Position numbers and translations under genes: made by a program. Below, piece by piece: positions 1-12,173 of a stretch of DNA of 64,000 bases (its first letter is position 1; every line of letters begins with the position of its first letter). A model generated the notes under the pieces. It searched no databases and was not told the DNA's origin. It saw only the letters and a program-made list of their open reading frames with translations. This DNA is from Antedon mediterranea. Its lineage: Eukaryota; Echinodermata; Crinoidea; Comatulida; Antedonidae. Location: assembly GCF_964355755.1 (NCBI RefSeq), contig NC_092673.1, positions 27,533,001 through 27,597,000 on the forward strand, read 5' to 3'.

Positions 1-3000
1 GCGAGAGTACATTGAAGAGCTTGGCGGTGTTTTGACTCTACAATATAGGACTCTTCTAGGTGAGATATTTTTATGAGGGGTTATTGTGTACCATAGCAAA
101 GCATTGTTTATTTATTCTTTCATTGCCAATAAAATATACATACATTACATGAAACAAAAACTAAGACTGAGATGATAGGCAGAGACCTAAAAGTGAACCG
201 ATTCACTGTAATAGTATGTGACATTTATCATCTTTTTAAATACTAAATAAATATATATATATATAAATACTATACGCAAAATAAAACTTTTTTGTTCAAG
301 ATTATTACTTTATAATAATAATAATATTTATTCGGCAAAAGTTCATAAAGTACATTTTACAATTCATCTTGCCAGGAGCAAGTAATAGGCATGAGCCCAA
401 ACAGAAAACTGCTCTTACTCCATCATTACTTATAAAATACAAAAATAACAAAACTAAGTAGCACAAATTAAGTCAAAATAAAACAAAACAAAGTTTTCTT
501 ACACAATTGTCTCTTTTCTCTATGCAACTTTTTGTTAGAATTAGATTACAAAATAAATGTATCCATTTTTTTAAACAGTAGTTTTCCGAAATATAATTTA
601 ATTTTTTGATAAATAATTAACTAAAAAATAATAAATTTAACTTGCAGAGCTTCTGTACCATTATGATAATTTAACGGTAGCAGAAATCAATGATACGTTG
701 ACCTACATTAGTGGAAACTTGACCTACGCAGATCAAGCAATCATGGAGGAAACTGAGGTCGCTACAGAGCTCTTAGTAATCCAGGAAGGCTACATGAATG
801 TAAGTTGATCACAAAATCAAAACTACGATTCACCAAGACCATCATTTTTCATTATGATATGTAATAGTATCTATTGTGTATAAAGGATTGTGTAAAAATA
901 AGTGGATTTAGTAATTTTTATTTTATGTTGTAGGTATCAGAAAAACTTGTTGAGGTGACTGTGTCCTTAGACTACATGGTTGAGTTCATTACCAACATTA
1001 CTATATTTTCTGAGCCGGTGAGGAATTTTGATGGCAACATAGAAGTTGCTCCTGGAGAAATACGCAACACAATGCAGTTGGTAGCTGAGCAGGAACAGCT
1101 ACAATATACACAAGATTCTTTGTTTAACTCTGGCGCAACTTCATGGGGTACAATCGAAACCTTATACCAAAATATATCAATGTCGCTCAATCAGATCCGT
1201 GTACTTCGATCCGAGGTCTCGTCTCTTCTAGCTCTAACTAATGTCGCTGCCGAAGAGCGACAAATCACGTTGGATATCATTAACAGCCCAGTGATAGAAG
1301 CCGAATACGAACACAACGAAGAACAGTTAGCTGCTATAGAGGTCATACAACAAACATATGAGACAGGGCCAATTGTCTTTGATTCGACAGCTGCAAACAT
1401 ATTGGCGTTAAGTACGAATGAAACGGCAAACACTGCATTGGAAGAATCTCAACAGCGTTACCAAGAAGCTTCAGCTAAAGTGTATGAAAGTGAAATAGCA
1501 CAATTTAATGCATCCAGCGCTGAACAGAAGGCTGCTATTTCTGCAGCAACTGCAATGTCTTATGAGGTTTGTTTTGTCTGTATTATGTAAAACATCTGGC
1601 ATATCTTTTTTTATTTTGGTCAACGTTTGCCGAGAATGAAAATGTCAATTAGTCTTAATATCTGAATGATGGATGAAACGTAAGCCAGCACCCTGATTGT
1701 TCCTATCATCGATTAAGGGCTTCTCTCGATCAAGGAATTCTTTCGTTCAGTGCCCACCTTAGCCAGAGGAAAGGCGCAGATTCCTCTAAGATTTTTTTTT
1801 AGCACTCTATAATTTGATAGTAGTTTTTTTAAAACAATTTATAGACCCCTTTCTTGTTTGGCTATGTTTCCAATATTTAAATTTTCCAATTTGGAACCTC
1901 TGATTGAAACAGTTTAAAAATTAACAGCAAAATAAAACAACAAATTTATACACCATGGAATTAATAATGCACTTATATATTTACTGTATGTTTTAGGACG
2001 CTGCTGCCTTGGCAAGAAGCGACATGACGAACTATTACATACAAACCTTGGATGCGTATGGTAGAGTGAATGACGCCCAAGTTACCAATACCGAAATTGC
2101 TGTCATCTCATCTGAGGTCCAGTCGCAGTCGTTGAGGCCAGTTGTCGAAATGCAGCAATTGTCCGTACAGATCCAGGGAACATCGCTCCAAGATGATCTG
2201 GTACAGACTCTGTACAATGACGCTAGGACAAAAGAAGGAGAGGCAGAAATCACATTAAATATGACGATAGATGCTCAGTAAGTGGATACCTTTTAATGTC
2301 AAGCTTTTATTCACTTGATCAAATCACACTTGACCAGTGGTGTAACAGCGCTTACTGGCTAAACCCAAGGTCCTCAGAGCTTATGAAGACCCCTGACCAG
2401 TGCCCAGAGGGAAAAAAACTAAAAACACCCGAGGCCTCCAGTGTTGGAGGACCACTTAGGATTACCAAACCAGGAGCTCACGCCTCTGCGTACACCACTG
2501 ACTTTGACCAGTCAAATGAATGAATCCTGTAAACATTAACAAGCCGACCTCTCAATTTCAATATTTGCTGGTTGACCTGATAAGTTTTGGTACAAAGTTC
2601 TCAGTTGCATTATATTGTCCTTGTTGTCTACTACAGTAGAACTCCTGTTAAAGTGTCCCTTAATAGGGATGTCCCCCGAATGATTCAAACACATAATCAA
2701 GTGGGGTCTTCATTCGTTTCAGAAAGTATCACCTCAATAGGATGTCTCCTGAATAGAAGTGCTTCCTAGGGTTGACCTTTAAAACACACAATCAATTGTG
2801 TCTCATTCGTTTCACAGAAAAGTGTCCCCTTACAAGGGTTGTCCTAAAAGTTCTACTGTATTATTTTTCTATAGACATTTTCTATTTGGTATTAATTTGT
2901 CCTTGCAGAGCGGCCACACAAATGGTATTTGATGAAGTTCAAACTATTGAACTTAATATAAACGAGGCAGAGATCACAAGAGGTCAAGTTGCACAGAGTC

Positions 3001-6000
3001 TATCAAATTCAGATACAGCTATTGATAATATCAATTCTGTTGTAGAAGCAGTAAGTTTAGTAATTTCTATTTTGTTGTCTTAGACCTACTAAACACCACC
3101 ATGTTAAAAAACTTGGTACTCTATTAAGAAAGATAAAGAGATCATCTCCAGTGTGGTGATCTTGGTAGACGTTGCACTGCCAGTGGTGTAACGGCTATGA
3201 GCACTCACTGGCTAAACCCGGAGGCCCTGGAGCTTATGACGGCCTCTGAGCAGTGCCCATAGGAAAAAACAGGCATTAAAATATGCCGAAAAATGCTAAA
3301 AATGCCCGACGCCTCCAGTGTTGGAGTGTCACTTTGGGTTACCAAACTAGGAGCCCAGGCCTCTGCGTTAGGCTACTGTGCACTGCTGGCTGCAGTTGTA
3401 GGACGATAATAAATACCTTTCACACATCTCACAACACATAATGCTATACATAATAGTACTACACGCACACGCCTAAAAATAGAGGCTATGTCATGTAAAA
3501 ACAAAATCAAATATATATATATAGTACTGTAATAGAAAATAAAAACAAAGTTGTTAATTTATTCAGTAGAATAAAAATATACAATTTTATTTAGGTTCAA
3601 TTAAAAGGCGATGACTCTGCTGCAAAAGGCTTGTCAACTGCAGAACTTATTGATATTGTAAATGAAGATATAACTGATAACGAAGATTGCTTCCGGTTAA
3701 AGCGAGCTCAGGCGGAAAACGCAGCAGAGAGGGCGGTTGTTGCAAATTCACAGGCAGATACTGCAAACACAGTAAGTAAATAATCATTTATTCTACAAAA
3801 TGTTAAGAATCATTACTCAATGTTTAATTTATGATAAAGGTTAGCTTATGTCTAAGGATACATGCATCACTGTATCAAAGAATTGTCCTAAGATACAGGC
3901 TTCACATGTAAGATAAGATAAGATAAGATAACTTTTATTGATCCTCAACAAGGAAATTCATTGCTCGTCATAATAACAAAGAAAACACAATAAAAACAAA
4001 TATAGCATAAAACCATTCATATAAAAACATCTAAAAAATTACAAGATAAAATTATCTTCTTGACTTCCTGTTGTACTGGATGATACCGGAGGGAATAAAG
4101 GATTTAGCAAATCGATTTGTTTTCACACTGAGGAGCCTCAATCTACCACTTGGATTAAGTTGGTCTATGATCACTTTGTGGAGAGGATGAGAGGCATCCG
4201 ACTCAATGCGTTCGAAATCTTTCTGGAGGTGTTCTAGGTGCACATCGGTAAAGGAAGGCAGTTCCAGACCAATCATTTTACCAGCCCGACGGATGAAAGT
4301 TTCAAGGCGTCCTTTATTCCCTCCGGTAACATTACCAGCCCAACAGGAGAGGCAATACGTCCAAACACTACATATAACGGATCTATAAAACGAAAGTAAC
4401 ATCAAATCACAGGAGTTAAATTTATATAAAGTTCTCATACAATACATTCTGGGATTTAATTTTTTGCTGATGTAGTCTATATGGTCTCCCCAATTCAGTT
4501 TATCATTGAAAACAATTCCTAGATACTTGTACTGGTCAACAATTTCAATTTCTTTACCTTTGATAGTGATTGGTTGAAAATTAAATTTATGTTTAGTCCT
4601 AAAATCAATGATCATCTCCTTTGTTTTTGATGCATTTATTTGGAGATAATTATCGTCACAAAATTTTACAAATCTTTGTATTTCGCTACGATAATTTTCA
4701 TCATTGTTTGAAACTATGAGACCAATAGTACTAGTGTCATCAGCGAATTTAACAACGGGGCAAAGCTCATCATTTAAAGATCTGTAATCGGCCGTATACA
4801 AGGAATATAATTTAGGTGCGTTGACAGTACCCTGAGGAACACCGGTGTCAGAGGTTACGATTTCTGACTTAACACCATTAATATTAACAAATTGTTTTCT
4901 ATCACAAATGAAATTTAAAACTAAACGAACAATCGGACGGGGAAACTCCATATTCAACATTTTGTCTGTTAAGATATGGGGTTGTATGGTATTAAACGCA
5001 GACTGAAAATCAAAATACATAATACGTGCCGAGTGGCCTTTCTTTACATTATCTAGATGTGAATACAATTTATGTAATTTAAAATAAATCGCATCACTGG
5101 TACTACGGAGTGATCGGTAAGCAAATTGCAACGGGTCTAACACTTTTTCAGCATAAGGTTGCATAATTTTTAAAATAATACGTTCCAATATTTTCATCGC
5201 GACAGACGTGAGTGCAACGGGTCTCAAATCATTCATGCTGTTAATCTTAGGTTTCTTAGGTACCGGTATTATGCATGAAAGTTTCCAAATATCCGGGAAC
5301 GCATGATAAGAAAGACACATATTGAAAATAAATGTAAATATACCATCAAGGTGAGGAGAGCAGACCTTAAGTACTCGTGGTGGGATTCTATCCGGCCCAG
5401 CAGCCTTCGATGAATTGAGTTTCATGAATTCGTTATGTACATCAGAAATGCTTATACTAAATTTGGGATCATCTTCAGTCACCCGACACAAGCTAAATAG
5501 GGCCTCTCTTTCTTTTTTAAAATCATGAACATTAAAACGGTTATAAAATTCATTTAACTCATTAACATATTGCACAGTAACATTCGGAATCGAGGTGGGT
5601 GTATTACCACCGTTTGTGTAACCACTCATAAGTTTAATACCCTGCCAAACTTGTTTCATATTATTAGACCTGAAGTTATGTTCAACTTTTTTCCTATAAA
5701 TGTTCTTCTGTTTCCTTATTTCAGATTTAATCTCTCTAGTCAATATTTTCATACGATTAGAGTCGCCCATCTTAAAGGCTTTACGTTTCTCACACAACAG
5801 TAATTTAACGCCTTTCGTGATCCATGGCTTGTTATTAGGGTAGATTTTCACTTTTTTAACTGGAACGCATTTATCAATACAAAAGTTTATGTACGAGCTC
5901 ACTGCATAAGTAATACTATTCAAATCTTCATCCTCCGTAAAAATATCCCAATCGGTAGATTCAAATTCTGCTATCAGGGCTTCCTCGGCTTCAGGAGACC

Positions 6001-8231
6001 ATTTACGTACATTAATAATTTTTGGTTGGCATGTCTTATTTAACGGGCGATATTTAGGACTGAGTAAAATCAAATTATGATCAGATTTGCCCAAGTTCGG
6101 TAGTGGGGTCGAAATATAGGCATCCTTCACACTAGAGTAGCATAAATCAAGAATCGCGTTGTCCCTCGTTTTACATGTAACATGCTGATAATATGTGGCA
6201 GTTGTTTTCTTGAGCTTGCATCTGTTGAAATCGCCATTGATAATTACAAGCGCCTCAGGGTGACTACACTCAATACCTTCGATAATTTCTGCGATCTCAT
6301 TTATAGCAGGCTTTTCAAGCTTTTTGTTAGGTATGTATACCATAACATTGATAACATGCGAGAACTCTCTCGGAAGATAGTAGGGGCGAATACCAACAAC
6401 CAGCACTTCCGAGTGTGGCGAACATTTATGAAGCTTAAGCGTAGAGTTATTTGGATGACAGTATTTCTCATTAATGTAGAGGCAAAGACCACCACCGCCA
6501 TCTTTGTTTGCTTCGGCTGTACGATCCCCACGAACAGTTTTAAAGCCAACTACTTGAATATGTTGATCGCTGTGCTTATCGCTCAGGTGGGTTTCCGTGA
6601 ATGCAAGTAAGCTGGCATTCCTAAAATCGCTGAAGTGTTCGACGTTTGCTCTGAGTAAATCGACTTTGTTATTCAAAGATCTAACATTTCCAAATATTAA
6701 AGATGGTATAAAAGGCTTACATTTCCTTCGTTGTAGTCGTTTTCTGACCCCACCAGCCTTGCCCCTTTTCCGAGGCCTGCGACGTTGTATCTCAGATGGT
6801 AATTCAACGTGTGCCGGTAGCGGTGAGGTTGACCTCTCGCCCATGGAATGCAAATCAGATGACGTGTACGCAATTCCACCGCCCGGCTTACTCAATCCAC
6901 ACAGTAAGAACATCCAAAATATCAGCAAAAAATACAGAAATTTCAAAACTTTCACATACAACATAATGTATAAATCAAATGACTTCTTCCACAATACAAT
7001 ACAGTCCAAATATACGAAAATAACGTCAAAAAATGAGTAACAATAGTGAGACAATGAGACGAGCTGTGTCGCCGTGTTGCACAGCGCCACTTAAGTGACA
7101 CTGTATCAAAGAATTGTCCTATATTACAGGTATCACATATGATACATATGTGACACTGTATCAAAGAATTGTCCTATGATATATATAGTACCGAGAATAG
7201 GATAATTATATGATCTATTTTACTTGATTACAAAAGCATAAGCTATACGCCTATCAATGTCTTAGGTCAGGTCAGATTTAAGAAAAATAATATTAAAAAT
7301 GTTGTTAATATCACAGATATACGAGGAGAACGTAGTACTACAGACTACACTGGACACCCAAGTTGAAGCTCATCTATCGACTGCAACTACTAACGCCAAT
7401 CGAGTTGAAAACGTGTATAATGACGCAATTAGCCTCCGTGAAGATGTTACTAATACCCAGAATATGGAGGATCTGTCTGGTGAGTATTCTTTGATACAGT
7501 ATCACATATGTATCATGCAATACCTGTATCATAGGACAATTCTTTGATACAGATTCACATGTGCATCATATGTGATGGGTGTATCATAGGACAACATAAC
7601 ATAGAAGCATATTTATTATTTGTTATCCTCACTTGGCATTTTTTCTGCGGTCATTTCCAAAAATATTGTACATGAAATCTCTGTACTGACGGAGTTAAAT
7701 TAAACAAATTTTCATTTTAAAATATATATATCCAATCTGCAGACAGTACTGATTCGGTTAAACTCATCAATGCAGCTTAGGTTTCGAAATAAATATGTAA
7801 CGCAGAACTGGCACAATATATAGATTGAGCCAGTTATGCGGGATATGGTACACTGATTATGAACACAAAGAGTGCACAAACTCAACGAGTGTGCTTTGAA
7901 AAATGGAAATAGTATTCACAACAAAACGCCTGATCCAAGCTTGACAAATAAACTACTACTATACTATGGTGGACTTATTTATTGTTTAATAGTTCATACT
8001 ATTGCACGCCATGTGACCCACAATCGTCCAATCAATTGACAGGAATTTATTTAGGTGTCATATAATATTGTATATTTGCCTTTCACAGCAATGCTTGTAC
8101 AGTACATGCAGCAACGGTCCAAGATGGAAGAACTTGAAGTACAGATGTATAATATGGATTTGGACTTGAACGCTATTCTTGCAAATCTTGTAGGTGCTGG
8201 AGATGATGGCGAGGTTCAATGTACTAATTAA
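1..8231 (+). CDS. Secreted coiled-coil protein, laminin beta/gamma-like C-terminal arm (5' partial)
   Basis: Eight exons can be joined in frame: 1-59, 648-799, 934-1566, 1997-2277, 2909-3050, 3595-3771, 7317-7479 and 8089-8231. They give about 582 residues ending in TAA, and the gene continues off the left edge. All junctions are GT-AG with matching phases; the donor at 1567 (GTTTGT) is the weakest. The product is rich in Glu, Gln, Ala, Asn and Thr, with long helical stretches and no hydrophobic segment. It has several N-glycosylation sequons (NLT, NIT, NIS, NET, NMT), which points to an extracellular protein. Only two cysteines are seen, one mid-way (EDCFRL) and one three residues from the C-terminus (VQCTN). 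Laminin beta and gamma chains end in a coiled coil with a near-terminal cysteine that links the chains, so this is my best match. No globular LE or LN module lies in the window, so another extracellular coiled-coil protein remains possible. The 3.5-kb intron 3772-7316 contains a LINE in antisense. Confidence 0.6.
300..500 (-). mobile_element. LINE 3' end with (ATT)n tail
   Basis: An AATAATAATAAT run at 314-328 is followed by TATTTATTCGGCAAAAGTTC and gene-poor sequence. This is the look of the reverse complement of a CR1/L2-type LINE 3' terminus with a short microsatellite tail. No coding remnant is visible, so the family is a guess. It sits in the first intron of the coiled-coil gene. Confidence 0.35.
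2330..2520. repeat. Dispersed repeat copy 1 (intron 4)
   Basis: A segment with CTTACTGGCTAAACCC, a CCAGTGCCC block, GAGGCCTCCAGTGTTGGAG and ACCAAACCAGGAGC recurs in the next intron at about 3178-3390 in the same order and orientation. It looks like an interspersed repeat of about 200 bp. I cannot name the family and see no tRNA-like promoter boxes in it. Confidence 0.55.
2634..2858. mobile_element. Mariner-like MITE with TA target duplication
   Basis: The ends are imperfect inverted repeats: CAGTAGAACTCCTGTTAA on the left, and on the right a block whose reverse complement reads CAGTAGAACTTTTAGGACA. Both ends are bordered by TA (2632-2633 and 2859-2860). The interior has repeated GTGTCCC motifs and no coding capacity. 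A terminal CAGTNGAA with a TA duplication is typical of Tc1/mariner/Tigger-derived MITEs. Confidence 0.6.
3178..3400. repeat. Dispersed repeat copy 2 (intron 5)
   Basis: This is the second copy of the repeat described at 2330-2520. It shares CACTGGCTAAACCC, a CAGTGCCCA block, GCCTCCAGTGTTGGAG and ACCAAACTAGGAGC. The two copies lie in adjacent introns of the coiled-coil gene. Confidence 0.55.
3909..7090 (-). mobile_element. Full-length-looking non-LTR retrotransposon (Rex1/L2/CR1 group), intact ORF
   Basis: One uninterrupted frame at 4052-7090 encodes 1012 residues. A basic stretch (RRRPRKRGKAGG, about residue 103) leads into an APE-type endonuclease (FGNVRSLNNK, TETHLSD, RPYYLPREF, NGDFNR, KSDHNLI). 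The reverse transcriptase follows (SSKAAGPDRIPP, LRPVALTS, FDFQSAFNTI, GVPQGTVNAP, catalytic FADD, then a KTKEMIIDF motif and YKYLGIVFN). Its 3' end is a TTATC microsatellite, seen on the + strand as AAGATAAGATAAGATAAG at 3909-3930. Domain order and motifs fit the Rex1/L2/CR1 group; I cannot fix the clade. The first 80 residues include a long hydrophobic run (FLYFLLIFWMFLLCGLS), unusual for a LINE, so translation may really start further in, for example at the Met near residue 83. The open frame implies recent insertion. The flanks are copies of a GTATCAAAGAATTGTCCTA repeat. Confidence 0.9.
7085..7195 (+). repeat. GTATCAAAGAATTGTCC repeat, upstream copies
   Basis: CACTGTATCAAAGAATTGTC occurs twice here, each time followed by CCTA, with ATCACATATGATACATATGT between the two. 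Another copy lies at about 3868-3908 on the other side of the LINE, so the LINE appears to have landed inside this repeat. Copies in opposite orientation lie at 7488-7596, downstream of the next exon. Confidence 0.7.
7488..7600 (-). repeat. GTATCAAAGAATTGTCC repeat, inverted copy
   Basis: The reverse complement of this stretch matches about 45 of 50 bases of the copy upstream of the exon, including CTGTATCAAAGAATTGTCCT. It begins inside the donor-side sequence of intron 7480-8088. A more degenerate relative occurs at about 36840-36950. Confidence 0.65.
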
Positions 8232-10228
8232 ATCAATGAATGAACAATAGATTCATTTCATATTATATTTGTGCCAATTTTTTTTTAAATTCAAAATATT
8301 CATTGATATTAAACCAGTCATTTTAACTTACGTTTCGACTTACGACAGTTTCGTCTAGCTGTCAGCTATACTTCATTAGTTGTTGTTATTCTGATACAAG
8401 TTTTACATAAAGTACAATTATTTATGAAGTAAATGGGATAAATTGAGGTGCTTTTATTGAAAACGACTAAACCTGTTATCAATGCAATCATAGTGTTTAA
8501 AATGCTTGCTGTATATTTCCAGAGTTCTAGTATAGTAATTAGTTGTTTCATGTTTAAGGAGACTTGGTTTAAAGCTTTGCCTTAGTTTTGTATCATAAAT
8601 ATTATGTGTGCTAAAAATAGCTGGCAAGGGACACCTTCTTGTAAAGTAAAGTCAATATAGTTTTTAACATAATGCCTGGCCAACCCCTCAATTATTCTAC
8701 TGCATTAATCAAATGCAATGTGTGTTGGGATTTTTTAATAGGAATATGATACAATTCAATAATAATGAATTTCTATTTTGTCCAAAAATTTAATTAAGAT
8801 AGAGAAAAACACAAAATAATTTATCATTGTTCTTACTAATAATATTGAGCTAATCATATAAAAAAGAGTATGAAGAATTGATATGAACAAGAAAATAATA
8901 TATGATGATGTTATTATTTGTACGGAAAAAAGGGAATTGCATTTTTAAACTTGTTTTTTATAATTTATACCTACTTAATTGGTGGATCAAGAAATTAATA
9001 TGTAAATAGTTTCATAAATAGATTTATTTATTTGTATATTTCAATCATTTTTAAATCATTTTGATAATTTTGTTGGTAGTTTTTTTTATTATCGTATATT
9101 TTCCGTCCAAACAAGCCTTGAGTACATTTGTCCATTTAAATAGTCTAGAGGATTTACTTATATAGTTGATTTTAATAATATTTAATCTGAGAATGTCCTT
9201 AATTAATTAAATATTGTATAAATCTTTTTTTTTTATAAAAAAACTTTGTGTAGTAGAGTATCTTTATTGTGTAAACTAATCTATGGCTTCCATAACTTTT
9301 AATAACTGTATGTGTGTGTGTTATGTATCAATTGCCTTTTATTGTGTGAATAAGCCTATCTGTCCTAAATTATGTACTTTTCATTTTTATTTATTAATTT
9401 TGGGTGTCGTTGAAACAAAAACCTTATTTTAAATAAAATCTAAAATTGATGCTGTCTTTTGAACAATTTTGTTGCTCAATATCAGACTTAAAGATTCAAC
9501 CAATAGAAACAGAGATAAATAAAAGTTGTGCACGTGGTGCAAGAACAGCAGACGATCGTCAGTCAACTTTGAGAGGCCTTGGCCTACACATAATACGCAT
9601 GTAATTAATTAGTTCAAGTGTGGCACAGGGATAATTTAATATTTGAAGATTATTTATTACATCTTTTTATAACAAAGGCATAAAGGACACTATCAGCAAG
9701 TCATTTCCTATTAAATTAGGAGTTAAGGTATGTTAAACCTGGCCTAGGCCTACCTGGCATCCTCCTGCTGGGACTGGGTTATGTGTTTTCTGTTTATCAC
9801 CAGGATGTAGAGTACATCTTCTTGGCTGTACACTATGTATTAAAGCACGTGTGTGTGTAGGCGTAACCTAGCTAGAGGTCTGTCGTCACACGATCGGATA
9901 ATTGATATTATGAACATCCATCATAATAAATTTCTTTCTAAAACTTGTTGTAATTGTTATATTAGTGTTCATTGTTAATTAATTGGTAAGCAGTTGATGA
10001 TAGTTTAAGCTAGGGGTGGGATGCTCATGTCATTTTACATCTTTAAATTGGCGCGTCATACCAGGCAGCTAACCACATGGCCAAAAAGAGGCAACGATAT
10101 AAAGTGTGGCCCCACGTGCCACACACCCCACATTGCGAGGGCGCTATAACGAATAAAACCCATCTCATAAATATTATTATTGTTTATTGTCAATCAAACA
10201 TGAATCATTTGTCGTATTCCATTGGGAA

Positions 10229-10331
10229 CTTTCGTTGTCAACGTAAAGAGTCGTTGAGTACTTTTTGTATTCGAATTGTAAATTTGTGCTCAACAGAAAG
10301 TCATTCGAATAGAAAACGTTGACAACGAAAG
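10229..10331. mobile_element. Short foldback/MITE with 16-bp inverted ends
   Basis: CTTTCGTTGTCAACGT at 10229-10244 is the perfect reverse complement of ACGTTGACAACGAAAG at 10316-10331. The interior is about 70 bp, itself partly palindromic (ATTCGAAT), with no coding capacity. No clear target duplication is visible. Confidence 0.55.
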
Positions 10332-11964
10332 CTTTTATTCATACATTGGGGTGGTTTTGCATCAGTAATCAGCAATAAATAAACCTTACATCCAAAATGT
10401 TTTGCCATCTGCTAATCAAATCATAAACCAATGACCTGTTTATGTTTTTTGAGTAGCACACTGTAAATTTATACTTCATTATTTAAATTAAAACATTAAA
10501 ATGTTGAATATAAAACATATCCATCAAATTTTTACAATACTTTAATTCTGATTTTTCATTGTAAATATAGATATTAAAATGGGGACGACATGGTCTTAAA
10601 AATTGTAAAAAAGAAATGATCAACTTCACCTACTGTAATTGCCAAAATCTTTTAAATTTCTGCCAATTAGAATCATACTAAACATCACTAGTACATTAGC
10701 ATTCATTTTTTTATTTGGATTATTGATTATATTTGTTATAAAGAAACAATGATACAAATTGTTAATATTAAAAATCACTTTTATTCACCAGTAAAATCAT
10801 GCACATTTTATATTCATAATCTAAAAACAGTAAATGTGTTCTATAAGTATTATCACATATCTACTGCATAATACGGTATTAACTATGATTTTTAAAAAAT
10901 CAACTGTTAAAAAACAATTACATAATAATATTTATGTTACTATACTACTAGCAGTGTTAAAATAATGAATACTGAGTACTGTATATATAAATGCAATTTA
11001 AAAGTATCAAAGAAAGAGCTAAAATCAGAAATACCTTGTGCGTAAAAATAATAAATCCAAGAAGAAGAAGCCCTATATTTAATATATTTTAAGAATTTAA
11101 CATACAGTAAATGCTAAGCTTAAATGCACCAAATGGCAAGAAAAGCACCACATAATTGTGCGTACGGAAACAACAAATAATTTTAAAATAAAAAATGCAT
11201 ATTATATTAATAGAATAGAAGATAAAGTTAGTATAATTTACTGTATACACTCAGTAATGTTAACATAAAATATTTATAATAAAATACTTGGTTACATTCC
11301 AATTAGTTAGAATAACACTATACCTGTATAGCAATATTTCTCTGTGAATTGGTAATGTTCTAATACAACTTGTATTAAGTTAAGTAAGTACTAGTTCTCT
11401 ACAAACAAACATCCTTTAAATACTGTAGATCCATCAAGGTAAAATCCAATATTTTTGTTATTTATCTGGAATTATTTTCAATGAAGATAGTTTGGTACCA
11501 AAAAGAAAATACCAGCTTTATAGCGTACTGTGAGGATGGTTTAATGAGAAAACTGTGTGCCTATAATATTTTAGTGTTCTCTCAATGAGATCAACTCTGC
11601 CAAATTTAGCGAAGTACTAAATTGTTGATATAATACTATATATAAGTAATTATTAACTACTGTAATTTAAATCTACTAAATACAAAAAAGTTTAATAATT
11701 TTGTACTTTGTTTATCAAATTGACAAAATTTCTAATTCTATGTTTTCCTATCTATGTTTCTAATGGCTAGGCCTAACCTACCACTAATAGATAAGTGTCA
11801 AACTCTGCTTCAGTAGAATACTGATAATAAAATACATTTAAAAGCTCCACCCTATATATGACAGAGTATAGTCCCAGGTGCCTGGGTACAAAAGAAACCA
11901 ACAATTATAAGGTGGGATTATATTATACACAGATTGCATAACAATTTGTGAATTTAGCCTAAAT

Positions 11965-12076
11965 TAAAGCTCTGTCTACAACAAAATTTGATGTGCTCAT
12001 AAATGTATGACATCATTATCACTACCATATTTGGGCACATTTGTCAAAGTAGTTTGAAAGTGTAGACAGGGCTTTA
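11965..12076. mobile_element. MITE family 1 (TIR AAAGCTCTGTCTACA), complete copy
   Basis: TTAAAGCTCTGTCTACA at the left faces TGTAGACAGGGCTTTA at the right. The interior carries CCATATTTGGGCACATTTGT and AGTAGTTTGAAAGTGTAGAC. Other copies or parts lie at about 16571, 17285-17383, 24227-24340, 37226-37386 and 49903-50010. Confidence 0.7.
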
Positions 12077-12173
12077 GGGTGGAGGGATTATACTCAACAT
12101 AATACAATACATGGGATTATACGCGGTCATGGTGGCATTGCCACAAGCAAGCTAATTGCTGCAGTTTAAAAGT

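Larger units (their letters stand above)
8232..12173. other. Intergenic / UTR stretch without a recognised gene
   Basis: Very AT-rich sequence between the 3' end of the coiled-coil gene (+) and the 3' end of the membrane-protein gene (-), so the two are convergent. It probably includes both 3' UTRs. I see no exon with convincing coding character. It holds a short TIR element at 10229-10331 and a MITE at 11965-12076. Confidence 0.6.

Noticed and set aside
6597-7040. 147-codon frame on the + strand
   Set aside because: It is the antisense shadow of the LINE N-terminal region.
9500-9780. Possible non-coding first exon of a + strand gene (GTATGT donor-like site at about 9728)
   Set aside because: A single donor-like site without coding sequence or a following exon is not enough.
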